Positions 1-8,929 of a stretch of DNA of 64,000 bases are shown one piece after another. The translations under genes were made by a program, and so were the position numbers. A model generated the notes under the pieces. That model searched no databases, was not told where the DNA came from, and saw nothing but the letters and a program-made list of their open reading frames with translations. Within the stretch, counting starts at the first letter, position 1, and each line of letters opens with the position of its first letter. Where the stretch lies: the NCBI GenBank assembly GCA_030429955.1, contig JAUIGO010000002.1, forward strand, positions 41,747-105,746, given 5' to 3'. The DNA comes from Bacteroidia bacterium. Its GTDB lineage: Bacteria > Bacteroidota > Bacteroidia > Flavobacteriales > Flavobacteriaceae.

Positions 1-748
1 TAAAAAATCCACTTTCTTTCAGAACTCTTATATATTCAACATGCCCTGGATAGCGCAAGGTTTTTTCTTTCATATTAGGAATGTGAGGCATCGTGTAAAT
101 AATGGATCTTAAACCATCAGAATTAAAAGATTCTAAAGTTCCTACACTATCAAACTCAACATATTCACAATCTGTCAATGGTTCCCTTACTATTTCCTTT
201 CCGTTTTCAACATATCTTGCTGGACGAGTGTATTCTTCAATAACATCAACAGGAGAAAATGGTGCTTTATAACAAAAAGGCCATTTTTTTACTTTTGGTA
301 AACCACCTACCAAGCATTCAAAATCTGTAAGTTCTAATTGTTCGTTATAATAACCAAGTATGATATTATCCATGCCTGGAGCAACACCACAATCAACAAT
401 TGCTGTGACATTGTTTTCTTTTGCCAAAGCATCAAGCTTCAAAGAATTTTCTGGAAAAAATGAAATATCAATAACGTTCTTTTTTGCTTCAATAATTGCT
501 CTTAATGTATTGAACCCTAAAAATCCTGGTACTGCACAGATAACCAAGTCGAAAGGTTTGAGTGTTTCTTTTAATGCATTTATGTTAGTCACATCCAACT
601 GACTTGTTTCAAGGTTTGAACATTTTTGTTTTACTTTATTTAAAGTGTTTAAACTTAGGTCTGTTAATGTAACCTTATATTTTTTTGATAAGTCAATTGC
701 CATTGCGCTACCTACCATTCCAGCACCTAGTACTATTATGTTTTTCAT
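1..748 (-). CDS. Saccharopine dehydrogenase-like oxidoreductase (3' end cut by window)
   Basis: The minus-strand frame starts at the ATG at 748 and stays open to the window edge, so about 249 residues are visible and the C-terminus is missing. The N-terminus has a Rossmann NAD(P)-binding fingerprint, GAGMVGSAMA, at residues 8-17, preceded by the beta strand KNIIVLG. Further on are a PGFLG segment and a DCGVAPGMDN segment, both typical of the saccharopine dehydrogenase / lysine-ketoglutarate reductase family. Family members act in lysine breakdown or in carboxynorspermidine synthesis; which one applies here is not decidable from the fragment. It is separated from the accC operon by a strong terminator, so it is probably its own transcription unit. 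Confidence 0.8.
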   Translation of the reverse strand, partial: MKNIIVLGAGMVGSAMAIDLSKKYKVTLTDLSLNTLNKVKQKCSNLETSQLDVTNINALKETLKPFDLVICAVPGFLGFNTLRAIIEAKKNVIDISFFPENSLKLDALAKENNVTAIVDCGVAPGMDNIILGYYNEQLELTDFECLVGGLPKVKKWPFCYKAPFSPVDVIEEYTRPARYVENGKEIVREPLTDCEYVEFDSVGTLESFNSDGLRSIIYTMPHIPNMKEKTLRYPGHVEYIRVLKESGFF

Positions 749-880
749 GATTTATAAAATTAAATATTGATTCTGTTAAAAAAAGGATGATAGAAGCGTT
801 ATAACCCTGGAATAAAAATCCAAGGCATCTCAGTAGTTTTAATAATACGCTTTTTTAACATGCACTAAATGTATTAATAA

Positions 881-911
881 AAAAAGCTCCGAAAAAATTT
901 CGGAGCTTTTT
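881..911 (-). terminator. Rho-independent terminator after accC
   Basis: A perfect 14-bp stem (881-894 with 898-911) with a 3-base loop sits directly downstream of the accC stop. The stem core is GCTCCGAAA paired with TTTCGGAGC, and A/T runs on both sides let it work on either strand. It closes the pdxA-accC operon. Confidence 0.85.
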
Positions 912-914
912 TTA

Positions 915-2267
915 TTATTCAACTACTTCTGGTTTCATTACAAAATCTTCCATAAATTTTGTAGTGTAATTCCCTGCTAAATAGTCTGGATGCTCCATCA
1001 ATTGTCTATGAAACGGAATAGTTGTTTTAATGCCTTCAATAACAAACTCATCTAAGGCTCGCTTCATTTTATTAATAGCCTCTTCACGTGTTTGAGCTGT
1101 AGTGATAAGCTTAGCAATCATTGAATCATAATTTGGAGGAATACTATAACCTGCGTAAACATGAGTATCTAAACGGACTCCATGACCTCCAGGTGCATGC
1201 AAAGTGGTAATACGTCCTGGTGATGGTCTAAAACCATTAAAAGGATCTTCAGCATTGATTCTGCACTCAATAGAATGTAGGTTTGGAGTATAGTTTTTAC
1301 CTGAAATTGGTACACCTGCAGCCACTAAGATTTGCTCGCGTATCAAATCAAAATCAATCACTTGTTCTGTAATTGGATGCTCAACTTGAATTCGAGTATT
1401 CATTTCCATGAAATAGAAATTTCTGTGCTTATCAACTAAAAATTCGATAGTTCCTGCTCCTTCATACTTAATGTATTCTGCTGCTTTTACAGCTGCAAGT
1501 CCCATTTTTTCTCTCAACTCATCTGTCATAAAAGGCGAAGGTGTCTCTTCGGTCAATTTTTGATGACGTCTTTGTATTGAGCAATCTCTTTCTGATAGAT
1601 GACATGCTCTTCCTGTTGAGTCACCAACAATTTGAATTTCTATATGACGTGGCTCTTCAATAAGTTTTTCCATGTACATATCGTCATTTCCAAAAGCAGC
1701 TTTAGATTCTTGTCTTGCTGAATCCCAAGCTTCTTTTAGTTTCTCTGGTTTCCAAACTGCACGCATTCCTTTTCCGCCACCTCCAGCTGAAGCTTTTAGC
1801 ATTACTGGATAACCTGTTGCCTTAGCTACTTTTTCGCACTCTTCATATGATTTTATTACGCCATCGCTTCCTGGCACACATGGTACACCTGCGGCTTTCA
1901 TGGTGGCTTTAGCGTTCGCTTTGTCACCCATTTTATCAATCATTTCTGGTGACGCTCCAATAAATTTAATATCGTGTTCTGCACATATTTTTGAAAATCT
2001 GGCGTTTTCTGATAAAAAACCATAACCAGGATGAATAGCATCAGCATTGGTTATTTCTGCTGCTGCAATAATGTTTGATATTTTTAAATAGGATTCGCTA
2101 CTTGGTGGAGGTCCAATACAAACAGCTTCGTCTGCAAATTTAACATGTAAACTTTCAGCATCAGCTGTAGAATAAACAGCAACTGTTTTTACACCCATTT
2201 CTTTGCATGTTCTAATAACACGAAGTGCTATTTCGCCTCTGTTAGCAATTAATATTTTTTTAAACAT
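915..2267 (-). CDS. accC: Acetyl-CoA carboxylase, biotin carboxylase subunit
   Basis: This 450-residue protein is full length for the biotin carboxylase of acetyl-CoA carboxylase, which uses ATP and bicarbonate to carboxylate the biotin on AccB, the first committed step of fatty acid synthesis in the cytoplasm. The order is N-terminal domain ([14 protein letters not shown] at the start), ATP-grasp domain with the glycine-rich loop [12 protein letters not shown] at 158-169, the active-site segment [11 protein letters not shown] at 288-298, and a C-terminal domain with the RINAEDP motif. The start is an ATG 47 bases after the accB stop. It is the last gene of the pdxA-DUF177-rpmF-fabH-accB-accC cluster. 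Propionyl-CoA-type carboxylases share the fold, but adjacency to accB and fabH favours acetyl-CoA carboxylase. Confidence 0.96.
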   Translation of the reverse strand: MFKKILIANRGEIALRVIRTCKEMGVKTVAVYSTADAESLHVKFADEAVCIGPPPSSESYLKISNIIAAAEITNADAIHPGYGFLSENARFSKICAEHDIKFIGASPEMIDKMGDKANAKATMKAAGVPCVPGSDGVIKSYEECEKVAKATGYPVMLKASAGGGGKGMRAVWKPEKLKEAWDSARQESKAAFGNDDMYMEKLIEEPRHIEIQIVGDSTGRACHLSERDCSIQRRHQKLTEETPSPFMTDELREKMGLAAVKAAEYIKYEGAGTIEFLVDKHRNFYFMEMNTRIQVEHPITEQVIDFDLIREQILVAAGVPISGKNYTPNLHSIECRINAEDPFNGFRPSPGRITTLHAPGGHGVRLDTHVYAGYSIPPNYDSMIAKLITTAQTREEAINKMKRALDEFVIEGIKTTIPFHRQLMEHPDYLAGNYTTKFMEDFVMKPEVVE

Positions 2268-2314
2268 AACTTTTAATTTTAAAATTTCAATTCTGAAGTT
2301 TCAGAATTAAATGG

Positions 2315-2797
2315 TTATGAAGGATCTACCAAAAATAATGGTTGATCAAATTCTACTGGTGAAGAATCGTCAACTAAAATCTTCACAATTGTTCCAGAAA
2401 CTTCAGATTCAATTTCGTTGAACAATTTCATTGCTTCTATAATACAAAGTACGTCTCCTTCAGAAATAGACTGACCAACTTCAACAAACAAAGGTTTGTC
2501 TGGTGAAGGTTTTCTGTAAAACGTTCCAATAATTGGAGATTTTATAGTAATGTATTTTGAATCTGCTGCTTGGCTTGTTGAGGCTTCAACTGCTACAGGT
2601 TGTGGCTGAGCTGGTTGTGCAACTGGAGCTGCTTGTTGTGGTATTTGTTGTGAAACTGGTATTTGTTGAACTATTGTGGTTTCAGAATCAGATGCCGTCT
2701 TGATGGTAATTTTCACATCTTCCATTTCAAGTTTAACCTCACTTGCTCCAGATTTGGCAACAAATTTGATTAAGTTTTGAATCTCTTTTAAATCCAT
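2315..2797 (-). CDS. accB: Acetyl-CoA carboxylase biotin carboxyl carrier protein
   Basis: The protein has 160 residues, normal for AccB. Residues 1-35 form the conserved N-terminal helix region, residues about 45-78 are a flexible linker rich in Pro, Gln and Ala, and the last 80 residues are a biotinyl (lipoyl-like) domain. The biotin attachment motif EAMKLFNE places the biotinylated lysine at K124. AccB carries the carboxyl group from AccC to the carboxyltransferase subunits, which are not in this window. It sits between fabH and accC on the same strand with gaps under 50 bases, so these three are co-transcribed. Confidence 0.96.
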   Translation of the reverse strand: MDLKEIQNLIKFVAKSGASEVKLEMEDVKITIKTASDSETTIVQQIPVSQQIPQQAAPVAQPAQPQPVAVEASTSQAADSKYITIKSPIIGTFYRKPSPDKPLFVEVGQSISEGDVLCIIEAMKLFNEIESEVSGTIVKILVDDSSPVEFDQPLFLVDPS

Positions 2798-2824
2798 AAT
2801 TTCAATATTTATAGTTAGTATAGT

Positions 2825-3820
2825 TTAAGAATTATAAGCCCATTTTAAATAAATTGAGCCCCAAGTAAATCCGCCTCCAAAGGCAGCAAAAATTAAGTTA
2901 TCTCCTTTTTTTAGTTGTTTTTCGTAATCGTTTAATAATAACGGTAAAGTTGCAGATGTAGTGTTGCCATATTTTTCAATATTCATCATTACTTTTTCGC
3001 TTTCAAGTTCTATCCTATTGGCTGTTGCGTCAATTATACGCTTATTTGCTTGATGTGCTACTAAAAATGCAATATCGTTTTTGGTAAGGTTGTTTCTTTC
3101 TAAAATTTTAACTGCAACATCTGCCATATTGAAAACGGCATTTTTAAAAACTGTTTTTCCATCTTGAAAAACATAATGTTTACCTTCTGCTACAGCTTCA
3201 GGTGTTGATGGATATGATGAGCCACCATAAGTTGCTTGTAAAAACTCTCTCCCCGATCCGTCACTTCTCAAAAGTTCATCCTGAAGGCCTAATCCTTCAT
3301 GGTTAGGTTCAAATAATACGGCTCCTGCTCCATCTCCAAAAATGATGCATGTTGCACGATCTTTATAATTTATAAATGAAGAGTTTTTGTCTGCGCCTAT
3401 AAGTAATACGTTTTTGTAACGACCAGATTCTATATACTTGGCAGCTGTAGACATTCCGAATAAAAAGCTTGAGCAAGCTGCTTCAAGATCAAAAGAAAAT
3501 GCATTTACAGCTCCTATTTGTGTTGCAGTGTATGCTGCTGTTGATGCCGCTTTCATGTCTGGAGTTGCGGTAGCAACGATTACCAATTCAATATCTTTTG
3601 GGTCAATACCTCTTTTCTTTATTAAATCGTTGGCTGCATTAATGGCAAGAAATGAGGTTCCTTTGCCTTCTTCTTTAAGGATTCTACGTTCTTTTATTCC
3701 TGTTCGTGTAGTAATCCATTCATCGTTTGTATCAACCATTGTTTCTAATATTTTGTTGGTCAACACATAATCTGGCACATAAGCGCCAACAGCTGTAATG
3801 GCTGCGGTTATTTTACTCAT
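2825..3820 (-). CDS. fabH: Beta-ketoacyl-ACP synthase III
   Basis: The 331-residue protein is a KAS III, which condenses a primer acyl-CoA with malonyl-ACP to start fatty acid chains. The catalytic triad can be read: C116 in DLEAACSSF, H256 in AHQANKRI and N286 in KYGNTTSA. The N-terminus includes the family motif DEWITTRTGIKERR. It lies upstream of accB with a 27-base gap. Organisms of this group make many iso-branched fatty acids, so the primer may be a branched acyl-CoA, but that is inference. A terminator hairpin after rpmF (3,960-3,975) may make fabH-accBC partly independent of the upstream genes. Confidence 0.95.
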   Translation of the reverse strand: MSKITAAITAVGAYVPDYVLTNKILETMVDTNDEWITTRTGIKERRILKEEGKGTSFLAINAANDLIKKRGIDPKDIELVIVATATPDMKAASTAAYTATQIGAVNAFSFDLEAACSSFLFGMSTAAKYIESGRYKNVLLIGADKNSSFINYKDRATCIIFGDGAGAVLFEPNHEGLGLQDELLRSDGSGREFLQATYGGSSYPSTPEAVAEGKHYVFQDGKTVFKNAVFNMADVAVKILERNNLTKNDIAFLVAHQANKRIIDATANRIELESEKVMMNIEKYGNTTSATLPLLLNDYEKQLKKGDNLIFAAFGGGFTWGSIYLKWAYNS

Positions 3821-3951
3821 AATTTTGTATTATCTTAAACAAAAAATGATGAAAATTGAGCTAAATTGGTCAAAAACAAGTTGAAAATACTATTTTTTGA
3901 ACAATTATTGCACAAAATAGGTTGTTTTTGTTTTACAGAAAAATATATCAT

Positions 3952-3975
3952 AAAAAAAACGCTCACAAGTGAGCG
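3952..3975 (-). terminator. Terminator or attenuator after rpmF
   Basis: Read on the minus strand, CGCTCA and TGAGCG pair (3,960-3,965 with 3,970-3,975) and are followed by eight T residues. It lies 25 bases past the rpmF stop and 130 bases before fabH, so it either ends the rpmF transcript or lowers read-through into fabH-accBC. Confidence 0.7.
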
Positions 3976-3999
3976 CTTTATTGTATGCATGCATAATAG

Positions 4000-4200
4000 T
4001 TATGCTGCGTTTTCTTCTTGTGAGTTGTCAATTAACACTTGACCTCTATAGTAAAGCTTACCTTCGTGCCAATGTGCTCTATGGTATAAATGTGCTTCAC
4101 CTGTTGTAGGACACGTAGCAATTTGAGGAACAGATGCTTTGTAATGTGTTCTTCTCTTATCTCTTCTTGTTTTCGAGATTTTTCTTTTAGGATGTGCCAT
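4000..4200 (-). CDS. rpmF: 50S ribosomal protein L32
   Basis: This 66-residue basic protein begins [19 protein letters not shown], the L32 signature. Only one cysteine is present, so it is the zinc-free form of the protein. It is part of the large ribosomal subunit. It follows the DUF177 gene by 8 bases; the DUF177 (YceD)-rpmF pair followed by fatty-acid genes is a conserved arrangement in many bacteria and links ribosome and lipid synthesis. Its own terminator follows. Confidence 0.97.
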   Translation of the reverse strand: MAHPKRKISKTRRDKRRTHYKASVPQIATCPTTGEAHLYHRAHWHEGKLYYRGQVLIDNSQEENAA

Positions 4201-4208
4201 TTTCTATA

Positions 4209-4748
4209 TTATTTATCTGTTAATAATTTCTTTAAAGTATTCCATCGAGGATCTGTTTCCTCATTATCATTTTTTGTGTCTGCGTCTTTTGGACTTAATT
4301 CTTCGAGTTTTTTTAGTATTTCTGAATCTAGTGTTCCGTCTATTACTCCTGGATGTATAAGTTTAGTTGGAACAGATAACACAATAAGTTCATATATATA
4401 TTGTGCTACATTAATTTCGTACTCACCATGTGGTATAATAAGTATGTCTTCATTTTCATCATTATACTCATTTCCAAACTTTACAACCAAATCAAAATCA
4501 TTATTGATTTCTTGATCATAAGGTTCATTGGTTAAGTCGCAATTAACGTTTACGGTTCCTGAAACTTTAAAATGCAATTCTAATAATGTGGTTTTTTTAT
4601 TTAAAACCAGATTAATTTTTAGATCTGCATCATTAAATTCATTGTATTCAAACTCCTCAAAGAACTTTTTGTCAATATCATACTCGAAATGATGTTCTCC
4701 TAACTTTAATCCTATAAATTGAATATTAAACTCTTTCAAAGGCTTCAT
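4209..4748 (-). CDS. DUF177 (YceD-like) protein
   Basis: The protein of 179 residues matches the DUF177/YceD family by its position directly before rpmF and by the central segment with a cysteine (VNCDLTNEPYDQEI) followed by a beta-rich acidic region and the C-terminal DPRWNTLKKL motif typical of the family. In plants and some bacteria YceD-like proteins are tied to 23S rRNA or L32 biogenesis; the exact activity is not settled. I chose the ATG at 4,748 (MKPLKEF) over a GTG two codons upstream. Confidence 0.88.
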   Translation of the reverse strand: MKPLKEFNIQFIGLKLGEHHFEYDIDKKFFEEFEYNEFNDADLKINLVLNKKTTLLELHFKVSGTVNVNCDLTNEPYDQEINNDFDLVVKFGNEYNDENEDILIIPHGEYEINVAQYIYELIVLSVPTKLIHPGVIDGTLDSEILKKLEELSPKDADTKNDNEETDPRWNTLKKLLTDK

Positions 4749-4821
4749 TATCACATTTATTTCGAGCGTGCAAATATATAAAATTTTATTAAGCTTGCAT
4801 TGGTTATAAACATTTTTTTGT

Positions 4822-5868
4822 TTATATCTTTTGTTCTTGGTTTTTAAGAGGGTTCTTGGTTAATCTTTTATGAATCTTTCTGTTGTTTACAATCTTGATT
4901 CCTGTGAAAAGTGCTTCGCTAAAAGAGCTTGCGTCTGCAATGCCTTTTCCTGCAATTTCATAAGCTGTTCCGTGATCTGGTGATGTTCTTACTTTATTCA
5001 AGCCTGCTGTAAAGTTAACGCCTTGCCCAAAGGATAGTGTTTTAAAAGGGATTAAACCTTGGTCATGGTAAGTAGCAACTATGGCATCAAAATTTTTATA
5101 ATTGTTAGACCCAAAAAAACTGTCCGCAGCATAAGGTCCGTAGACTAGTTTTCCTGTTTCTCTTATTTTTTTAAGTGCTGGTCTTAAAATGGTGTCATCT
5201 TCTGTACCAATAACACCATTGTCTCCAGTGTGAGGGTTTATTCCTAAAACAGCAATTTTAGGTTTCCTGATTGCAAAATCAATTTTTAGTGTGCTATATA
5301 TGGTTTCAATCTTAGATGTAATTAACGCTTCTGTGATATGTGAAGCAATATCCTTAATTGGAACATGATCTGTTAGTAAACCTACTTTTAGGTTTTCAGT
5401 TACCATAAACATCAAGCTTTTTCCTTCCAATTCTTTAGCTAAATAATCTGTATGCCCAGGAAAATTAAAATCGTTAGATTGTATTGAGTGCTTGTTTATT
5501 GGTGCCGTTAAAAGCAAATCAATATTACCGTTTTTAAGCTCTTGAGTTGCGGCAATTAGAGATTTTATTGCGTATTCGCCAATTTTAGCATCTTCTTTCC
5601 CAAATTCAATGTTTATATTTTCTTTCCAAAGATTTACAACATTAATTTTTCCATGGATGGCTTGTTCTGCTTTATGAATAGTGTTAAAATTAATCTCGCT
5701 TTTAAAGTGGTTTTTTAAAAAGGAAATTACTTTTGATGATGCAAAAATAATTGGTGTACAAAACTCTAAGACACGATTATCTTCAAAGGTTTTTAAAATG
5801 ATTTCGCCACCTATTCCATTAAGATCACCTATTGAAATTCCAACTCTTATTTTTTCTTCTTTTCTCAT
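4822..5868 (-). CDS. pdxA: 4-hydroxythreonine-4-phosphate dehydrogenase
   Basis: PdxA oxidises 4-phosphohydroxy-L-threonine in the DXP-dependent branch of vitamin B6 synthesis. The 348-residue protein carries the N-terminal GISIGDLNGIGGEI segment, GHTDYLAKEL with a metal-ligand histidine, and TYHDQGLIPFKTL near residue 275, with a further DHGTAYEIAG motif close to the C-terminus; all are PdxA hallmarks. The ATG at 5,868 is preferred to a TTG two codons earlier. It is the first gene of the minus-strand operon and is divergent from ribE, so the 66-base gap holds promoters for two cofactor pathways. Confidence 0.95.
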   Translation of the reverse strand: MRKEEKIRVGISIGDLNGIGGEIILKTFEDNRVLEFCTPIIFASSKVISFLKNHFKSEINFNTIHKAEQAIHGKINVVNLWKENINIEFGKEDAKIGEYAIKSLIAATQELKNGNIDLLLTAPINKHSIQSNDFNFPGHTDYLAKELEGKSLMFMVTENLKVGLLTDHVPIKDIASHITEALITSKIETIYSTLKIDFAIRKPKIAVLGINPHTGDNGVIGTEDDTILRPALKKIRETGKLVYGPYAADSFFGSNNYKNFDAIVATYHDQGLIPFKTLSFGQGVNFTAGLNKVRTSPDHGTAYEIAGKGIADASSFSEALFTGIKIVNNRKIHKRLTKNPLKNQEQKI

Positions 5869-5891
5869 CAACAAATGATAATATTAGTTTG

Positions 5892-5899
5892 TAATTTTG
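5892..5899 (+). promoter_or_regulatory. ribE promoter -7 box
   Basis: The octamer TAATTTTG matches the Bacteroidota -7 consensus TAnnTTTG and lies 35 bases upstream of the ribE start codon. No clear -33 TTG element is placed at the usual distance. Confidence 0.55.
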
Positions 5900-5934
5900 C
5901 CTGAACAAATTTAGTCAAATAAACTCAGAAAAAT

Positions 5935-6519
5935 ATGTTTACAGGCATCATAGAAAATTTAGGCGAAATTACCAACCTTGAACGCGTTAACGGAAACTTG
6001 AGTATTACAGTAAAATGTGCTTTTACTCATGAATTAAAAATTGATCAAAGTGTTGCGCATAATGGTGTTTGTTTAACTGTTGTAAGCATTAATGACTCAG
6101 AATATACTGTTACAGCTATTGATGAAACTTTGAAAAAAACATGCCTTGGTGAGCTAAACAAAAATGATATTGTCAACCTTGAAAGAGGCATGAAGTTAGG
6201 TGATAGGCTAGATGGACATATTGTTCAAGGCCATATTGATCAAATTGGGACTTGCACAGACATAAAGGAATCTAACGGAAGTTGGATATTCACCTTTAAT
6301 TATGAAAAATCTTTTGGTAACATCACTATTGAAAAGGGTTCTATAACTGTAAATGGTGTTAGCTTAACAGTTATAGACTCAAAAGATAGCGCCTTTAGTG
6401 TTGCTATTATTCCTTATACTTTTGAACATACTACTTTCAAGCATATAAGTAAAGGGAGCAATGTTAATCTGGAGTTTGATGTAATAGGAAAATATGTAAA
6501 AAGATTAACAACTGTCTAA
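5935..6519 (+). CDS. ribE: Riboflavin synthase, alpha subunit
   Basis: The protein has 194 residues and the two tandem lumazine-binding repeats of riboflavin synthase, which dismutates two 6,7-dimethyl-8-ribityllumazine molecules to riboflavin. The first repeat opens with MFTGIIENLG and contains HNGVCLTV; the second, from about residue 98, contains GHIDQIG and VNGVSLTV. It is alone on the plus strand, divergent from pdxA and convergent with the small secreted-protein gene, whose stop overlaps its last bases. Confidence 0.95.
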   Translation: MFTGIIENLGEITNLERVNGNLSITVKCAFTHELKIDQSVAHNGVCLTVVSINDSEYTVTAIDETLKKTCLGELNKNDIVNLERGMKLGDRLDGHIVQGHIDQIGTCTDIKESNGSWIFTFNYEKSFGNITIEKGSITVNGVSLTVIDSKDSAFSVAIIPYTFEHTTFKHISKGSNVNLEFDVIGKYVKRLTTV

Positions 6520-6734
6520 TTGCTAACCTCTTTTGACTTGTTTATTTTAAATGCCTTATAGGTACCAAAAATTAGTCCTAACACAGCTATAAAAACCACA
6601 CCTCCATCAATAGGCAGTCCTGGAGGAGGAGGAGGCATTGGTGGTGGTGGATTATCAATCCCTTGCGCAGCACATACAAAACTTACTAATAAAAATAAGA
6701 TTGAGGCTAATTTCAACTTGTTTTGTAATCTCAT
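6516..6734 (-). CDS. Small secreted protein with PID-CTERM-like sorting tail
   Basis: From the ATG at 6,734 the product is 72 residues. It has a signal peptide (residues 1-24, ending near CAAQG), a proline-rich stretch, the tripeptide core GLPIDGG, one hydrophobic transmembrane segment (VVFIAVLGLIFGTYKA) and a short basic tail. That arrangement, motif then TM helix then positive residues at the extreme C-terminus, is that of the short Bacteroidota proteins called PID-CTERM, thought to be handled by an exosortase-like protein-sorting system. No sorting enzyme is encoded in this window. A longer start at 6,770 would spoil the signal peptide, so I reject it. Confidence 0.8.
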   Translation of the reverse strand: MRLQNKLKLASILFLLVSFVCAAQGIDNPPPPMPPPPPGLPIDGGVVFIAVLGLIFGTYKAFKINKSKEVSN

Positions 6735-6935
6735 TTGGGCGTAAATGTATGAAAAAAAGCGAGTTATCAAAACTCAAATGCAAAAAACATCCAAGAAATG
6801 CATATTTTATCGATGAAATGTTGTTTTTGTTAACATTTCCCATAAAATCACCCTCTTTGATTTATAAACGAAATATAAGGTAAAATTATTGAAATTTATT
6901 TAAATAAGTTTTAAAATAATTGTTTCAAAAACACA

Positions 6936-6963
6936 AAAACTGATTCATTGCTGAATCAGTTTT
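6936..6963 (-). terminator. Orphaned tRNA terminator at the left island edge
   Basis: A perfect 12-bp stem (6,936-6,947 with 6,952-6,963, loop TTGC) is followed on the minus strand by a T-rich tract. It lies 6 bases beyond the 45-bp tRNA 3' fragment, where the terminator of the tRNA gene would be before the island was inserted. Confidence 0.75.
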
Positions 6964-6969
6964 GCTTTT

Positions 6970-7014
6970 GTGGTCCCACTTGGGCTCGAACCAAGGACCA
7001 CCTGATTATGAGTC
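6970..7014 (-). pseudogene. attL: 3' half fragment of tRNA(CAT)
   Basis: These 45 bases are identical to 29,357-29,401, the 3' half of the intact tRNA from the anticodon loop to the discriminator base. The match stops inside the anticodon stem: the next bases (GAAATT) are unlike the tRNA. There is no D arm or 5' acceptor strand, so it is not a working tRNA. It is the displaced end of the original gene, left by site-specific integration. Confidence 0.93.
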
Positions 7015-7277
7015 GAAATTAGTTTTACCTCTTTTCGCTTCAAACATTTTCATGCGCCTATTTATCGAATAATTAACACAACTCTATTTGTCATTAACTA
7101 TCATTTTTTATTAATTATTTGAATAAATGTTTCAGTTCTGTTTCAGTCATTTAGAAAGAATAATTAGTTTAGTAAAATTGCAATATCCGCAATTTATGTA
7201 ATACCTAAAAGAGAGCTTAACTTGAAAAGTTTATGTGATTTAGATGGTTCTTGAATTAAAAATAAAATTAATTTATG
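7015..7277. other. Left island end, non-coding, holds arm-type repeats
   Basis: No gene is seen in these 263 AT-rich bases. They contain the paired GTTTCAGT repeats described separately at 7,125-7,149. The rest shows no clear structure. Confidence 0.6.
7125..7149 (+). repeat. Candidate integrase arm-type site, left
   Basis: Two copies of GTTTCAGT start at 7,129 and 7,140, exactly 11 bases apart. The surrounding 25 bases match 29,286-29,310 near the other island end at 22 of 25 positions, in the same orientation. Paired repeats close to both attachment cores are what arm-type binding sites of a tyrosine integrase look like. Confidence 0.6.
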
Positions 7278-7859
7278 CTACTTATTAAGCTTATACTCCT
7301 TTATTTCCGTCAATCTTTCAGAATAAATACCATTAAAGGTTTTAATAAACTGTATAGTATTCTTAAAATCATCTCTATTAATAAATACTGGAAAATCTCT
7401 AAAGGTAGAAGTGTATACTTTTAAATGATACTTTTCATTTAATCCGTATGCTTTTGGTGCATAGTCAAAATATTCATCTAAAAAATTGATATAATCTTTT
7501 GCTCCTAATTCTTCATTCTTAATTAACCACTCTATTACTTCACTGGGTACATTTTCTATTGCTTTATAAATAGCCATTTCTTGTTTAAAGTAATTTTCTC
7601 TTTTATGTAGCTGAAACAATTTTTCAATAGCCTCATATAAAAACAAGTAAATACCTTCTTTGCCTGATGGTTCTGAAGCAGCTGGAAATATTACTCGTTC
7701 ACCATTAAGTAATATTGTACTTTTATCATCTTCTATTCTTCTAATTTTTAAATACTCCTCTTCATATTTCATTAGCCACAACTCAATTTTATCCATTGAA
7801 AAAACACCATCAATAGAAAGTGTCTTTAATTCCTTAATAACTTTACTAATACAATTCAT
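7278..7859 (-). CDS. Unknown protein of the island's left-end module
   Basis: The product has 193 residues, is acidic, has no signal peptide or membrane segment, and is not recognised. It is mostly helical by composition, with a central EAIEKLFQLHKRENYF helix and several EY/DY clusters in its C-terminal half. It begins 43 bases after the stop of the 328-residue gene and shares its strand, so the two form a two-gene unit under the promoter at 8,911-8,918. Being at the end of a defence island and linked to an XRE regulator suggests a cargo role, possibly defence or toxin-antitoxin-like, but that is inference only. Confidence 0.7.
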   Translation of the reverse strand: MNCISKVIKELKTLSIDGVFSMDKIELWLMKYEEEYLKIRRIEDDKSTILLNGERVIFPAASEPSGKEGIYLFLYEAIEKLFQLHKRENYFKQEMAIYKAIENVPSEVIEWLIKNEELGAKDYINFLDEYFDYAPKAYGLNEKYHLKVYTSTFRDFPVFINRDDFKNTIQFIKTFNGIYSERLTEIKEYKLNK

Positions 7860-7902
7860 TTACTAAAACATTAATTACATTAAGTTTAGCTATTGCTTTT
7901 TC

Positions 7903-8889
7903 TTAGAGTTTATTCAATATTCCTTCTACTACTTCTCCTGTCCTTTTTATTAAAATATAGTCTTGGCTAACTTTTTCTTCAAAATCATTACTTCTTTGAT
8001 GTGTTTTACTAATTACTAATCCTTTTTCAATCCTTTCATTATTATCATCAAAAACATCAATTACAAACTGTAAATAATCATTTTCAAGAAAACTAAAATA
8101 TCCTTTTTTGTAGTAATATACTTCAGTACCTATTAATTCTAATTCCACTAAATACTTATCTAAAATTTCAGAATCAAACCAATTTTCTATCCTAATCTGT
8201 TCTCCAAGATAACCTTCAGGGTGATTTTTACCATTTTCATTTGAAAGAATTTTCAATACAGTTAAAACCTTCTTTTTTAAGTGACTATTATAATCATATT
8301 TTCTAAGACGTATAATATGAACATCTTCTTCATAAAAAACTTCCTTTGTTATAGAATACTGAACATCCTCTTCAATTATCACTTCCTTAGAATTATTATC
8401 CATAAACATCCATTTGTGATGAAAATCATCACTAAACTTAAATAAAGGAGCTATATTATAATTATCAGTCTTATTTATAATTACAGTATCAATTATTTTA
8501 TTATGTTTCCTAGGTGTTAATGACAAATAATCCTCTGTAAATTCTGTGTTCTCAGAGTTCTTTAATAGCTCATCATGGTGGGTGAAATTACTTTCAACAA
8601 GGATTTTTTTGCATAAAATTTGGGTTTCATTATAATAGTCAAATTCTATTAAATAATTAAATCTTTCATTGCCTTCTATAGAATAATCATTAATTCTAAT
8701 TAGTTTACCAGCATCATTATATTCCAAAAAACGCTTTCCTCTTTTTTCAAATGTCTGGTAAGTGTCATATAAAATTTTATTCTCCTTAGTACTTATACAA
8801 GTACCTATTTTATTAAAATCTAAATAGTCTAAATTTGAGTATGGTCTTAAAAAAGAATCTTCTTTTCTATCAAAAAACTGAAAAAACAT
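7903..8889 (-). CDS. Unknown protein, first gene of XRE-linked module
   Basis: From the ATG at 8,889 the product has 328 residues; the open frame reaches a TTG eight codons earlier. It is rich in Tyr, Asp, Glu and Lys and has no signal peptide. The N-terminal half has short strands of the type FLEYNDAGKLIRIND followed by FNYLIEFDYYNE, reminiscent of the YD-type beta repeats of RHS-like proteins but too few to assign. The C-terminal half alternates short beta strands (DYILIKRTGEVVEGIL). No catalytic motif is recognised. It is divergent from the XRE regulator, with an 11-bp-arm palindrome between them. Confidence 0.68.
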   Translation of the reverse strand: MFFQFFDRKEDSFLRPYSNLDYLDFNKIGTCISTKENKILYDTYQTFEKRGKRFLEYNDAGKLIRINDYSIEGNERFNYLIEFDYYNETQILCKKILVESNFTHHDELLKNSENTEFTEDYLSLTPRKHNKIIDTVIINKTDNYNIAPLFKFSDDFHHKWMFMDNNSKEVIIEEDVQYSITKEVFYEEDVHIIRLRKYDYNSHLKKKVLTVLKILSNENGKNHPEGYLGEQIRIENWFDSEILDKYLVELELIGTEVYYYKKGYFSFLENDYLQFVIDVFDDNNERIEKGLVISKTHQRSNDFEEKVSQDYILIKRTGEVVEGILNKL

Positions 8890-8910
8890 CGTTAACAATT
8901 TAAGTTTAAC

Positions 8911-8918
8911 CAAATATA
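8911..8918 (-). promoter_or_regulatory. -7 box for the two-gene module
   Basis: On the minus strand this reads TATATTTG, a full match to TAnnTTTG, 22 bases upstream of the ATG at 8,889. The operator palindrome lies 11 bases upstream of it, over the -33 region. Confidence 0.55.
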
Positions 8919-8929
8919 TTCATTTATCA

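Noticed and set aside
360..602. Plus-strand frame of 80 codons
   Set aside because: It lies opposite the saccharopine dehydrogenase-like gene, which has a clear Rossmann motif, so this frame is a shadow.
4090..4515. Plus-strand frame of 141 codons
   Set aside because: It spans the antisense of rpmF and DUF177, is very rich in Ser and Phe, and has no start signals.
6638..6883. Two overlapping frames (plus 6,638-6,883; minus 6,655-6,843) near the PID-CTERM gene
   Set aside because: Low-complexity, no start signal, and they overlap a gene with a coherent signal peptide and sorting tail.
6970..7014. A second tRNA gene
   Set aside because: Only the 3' half is present; the D arm and 5' acceptor strand are missing, and the sequence diverges inside the anticodon stem.
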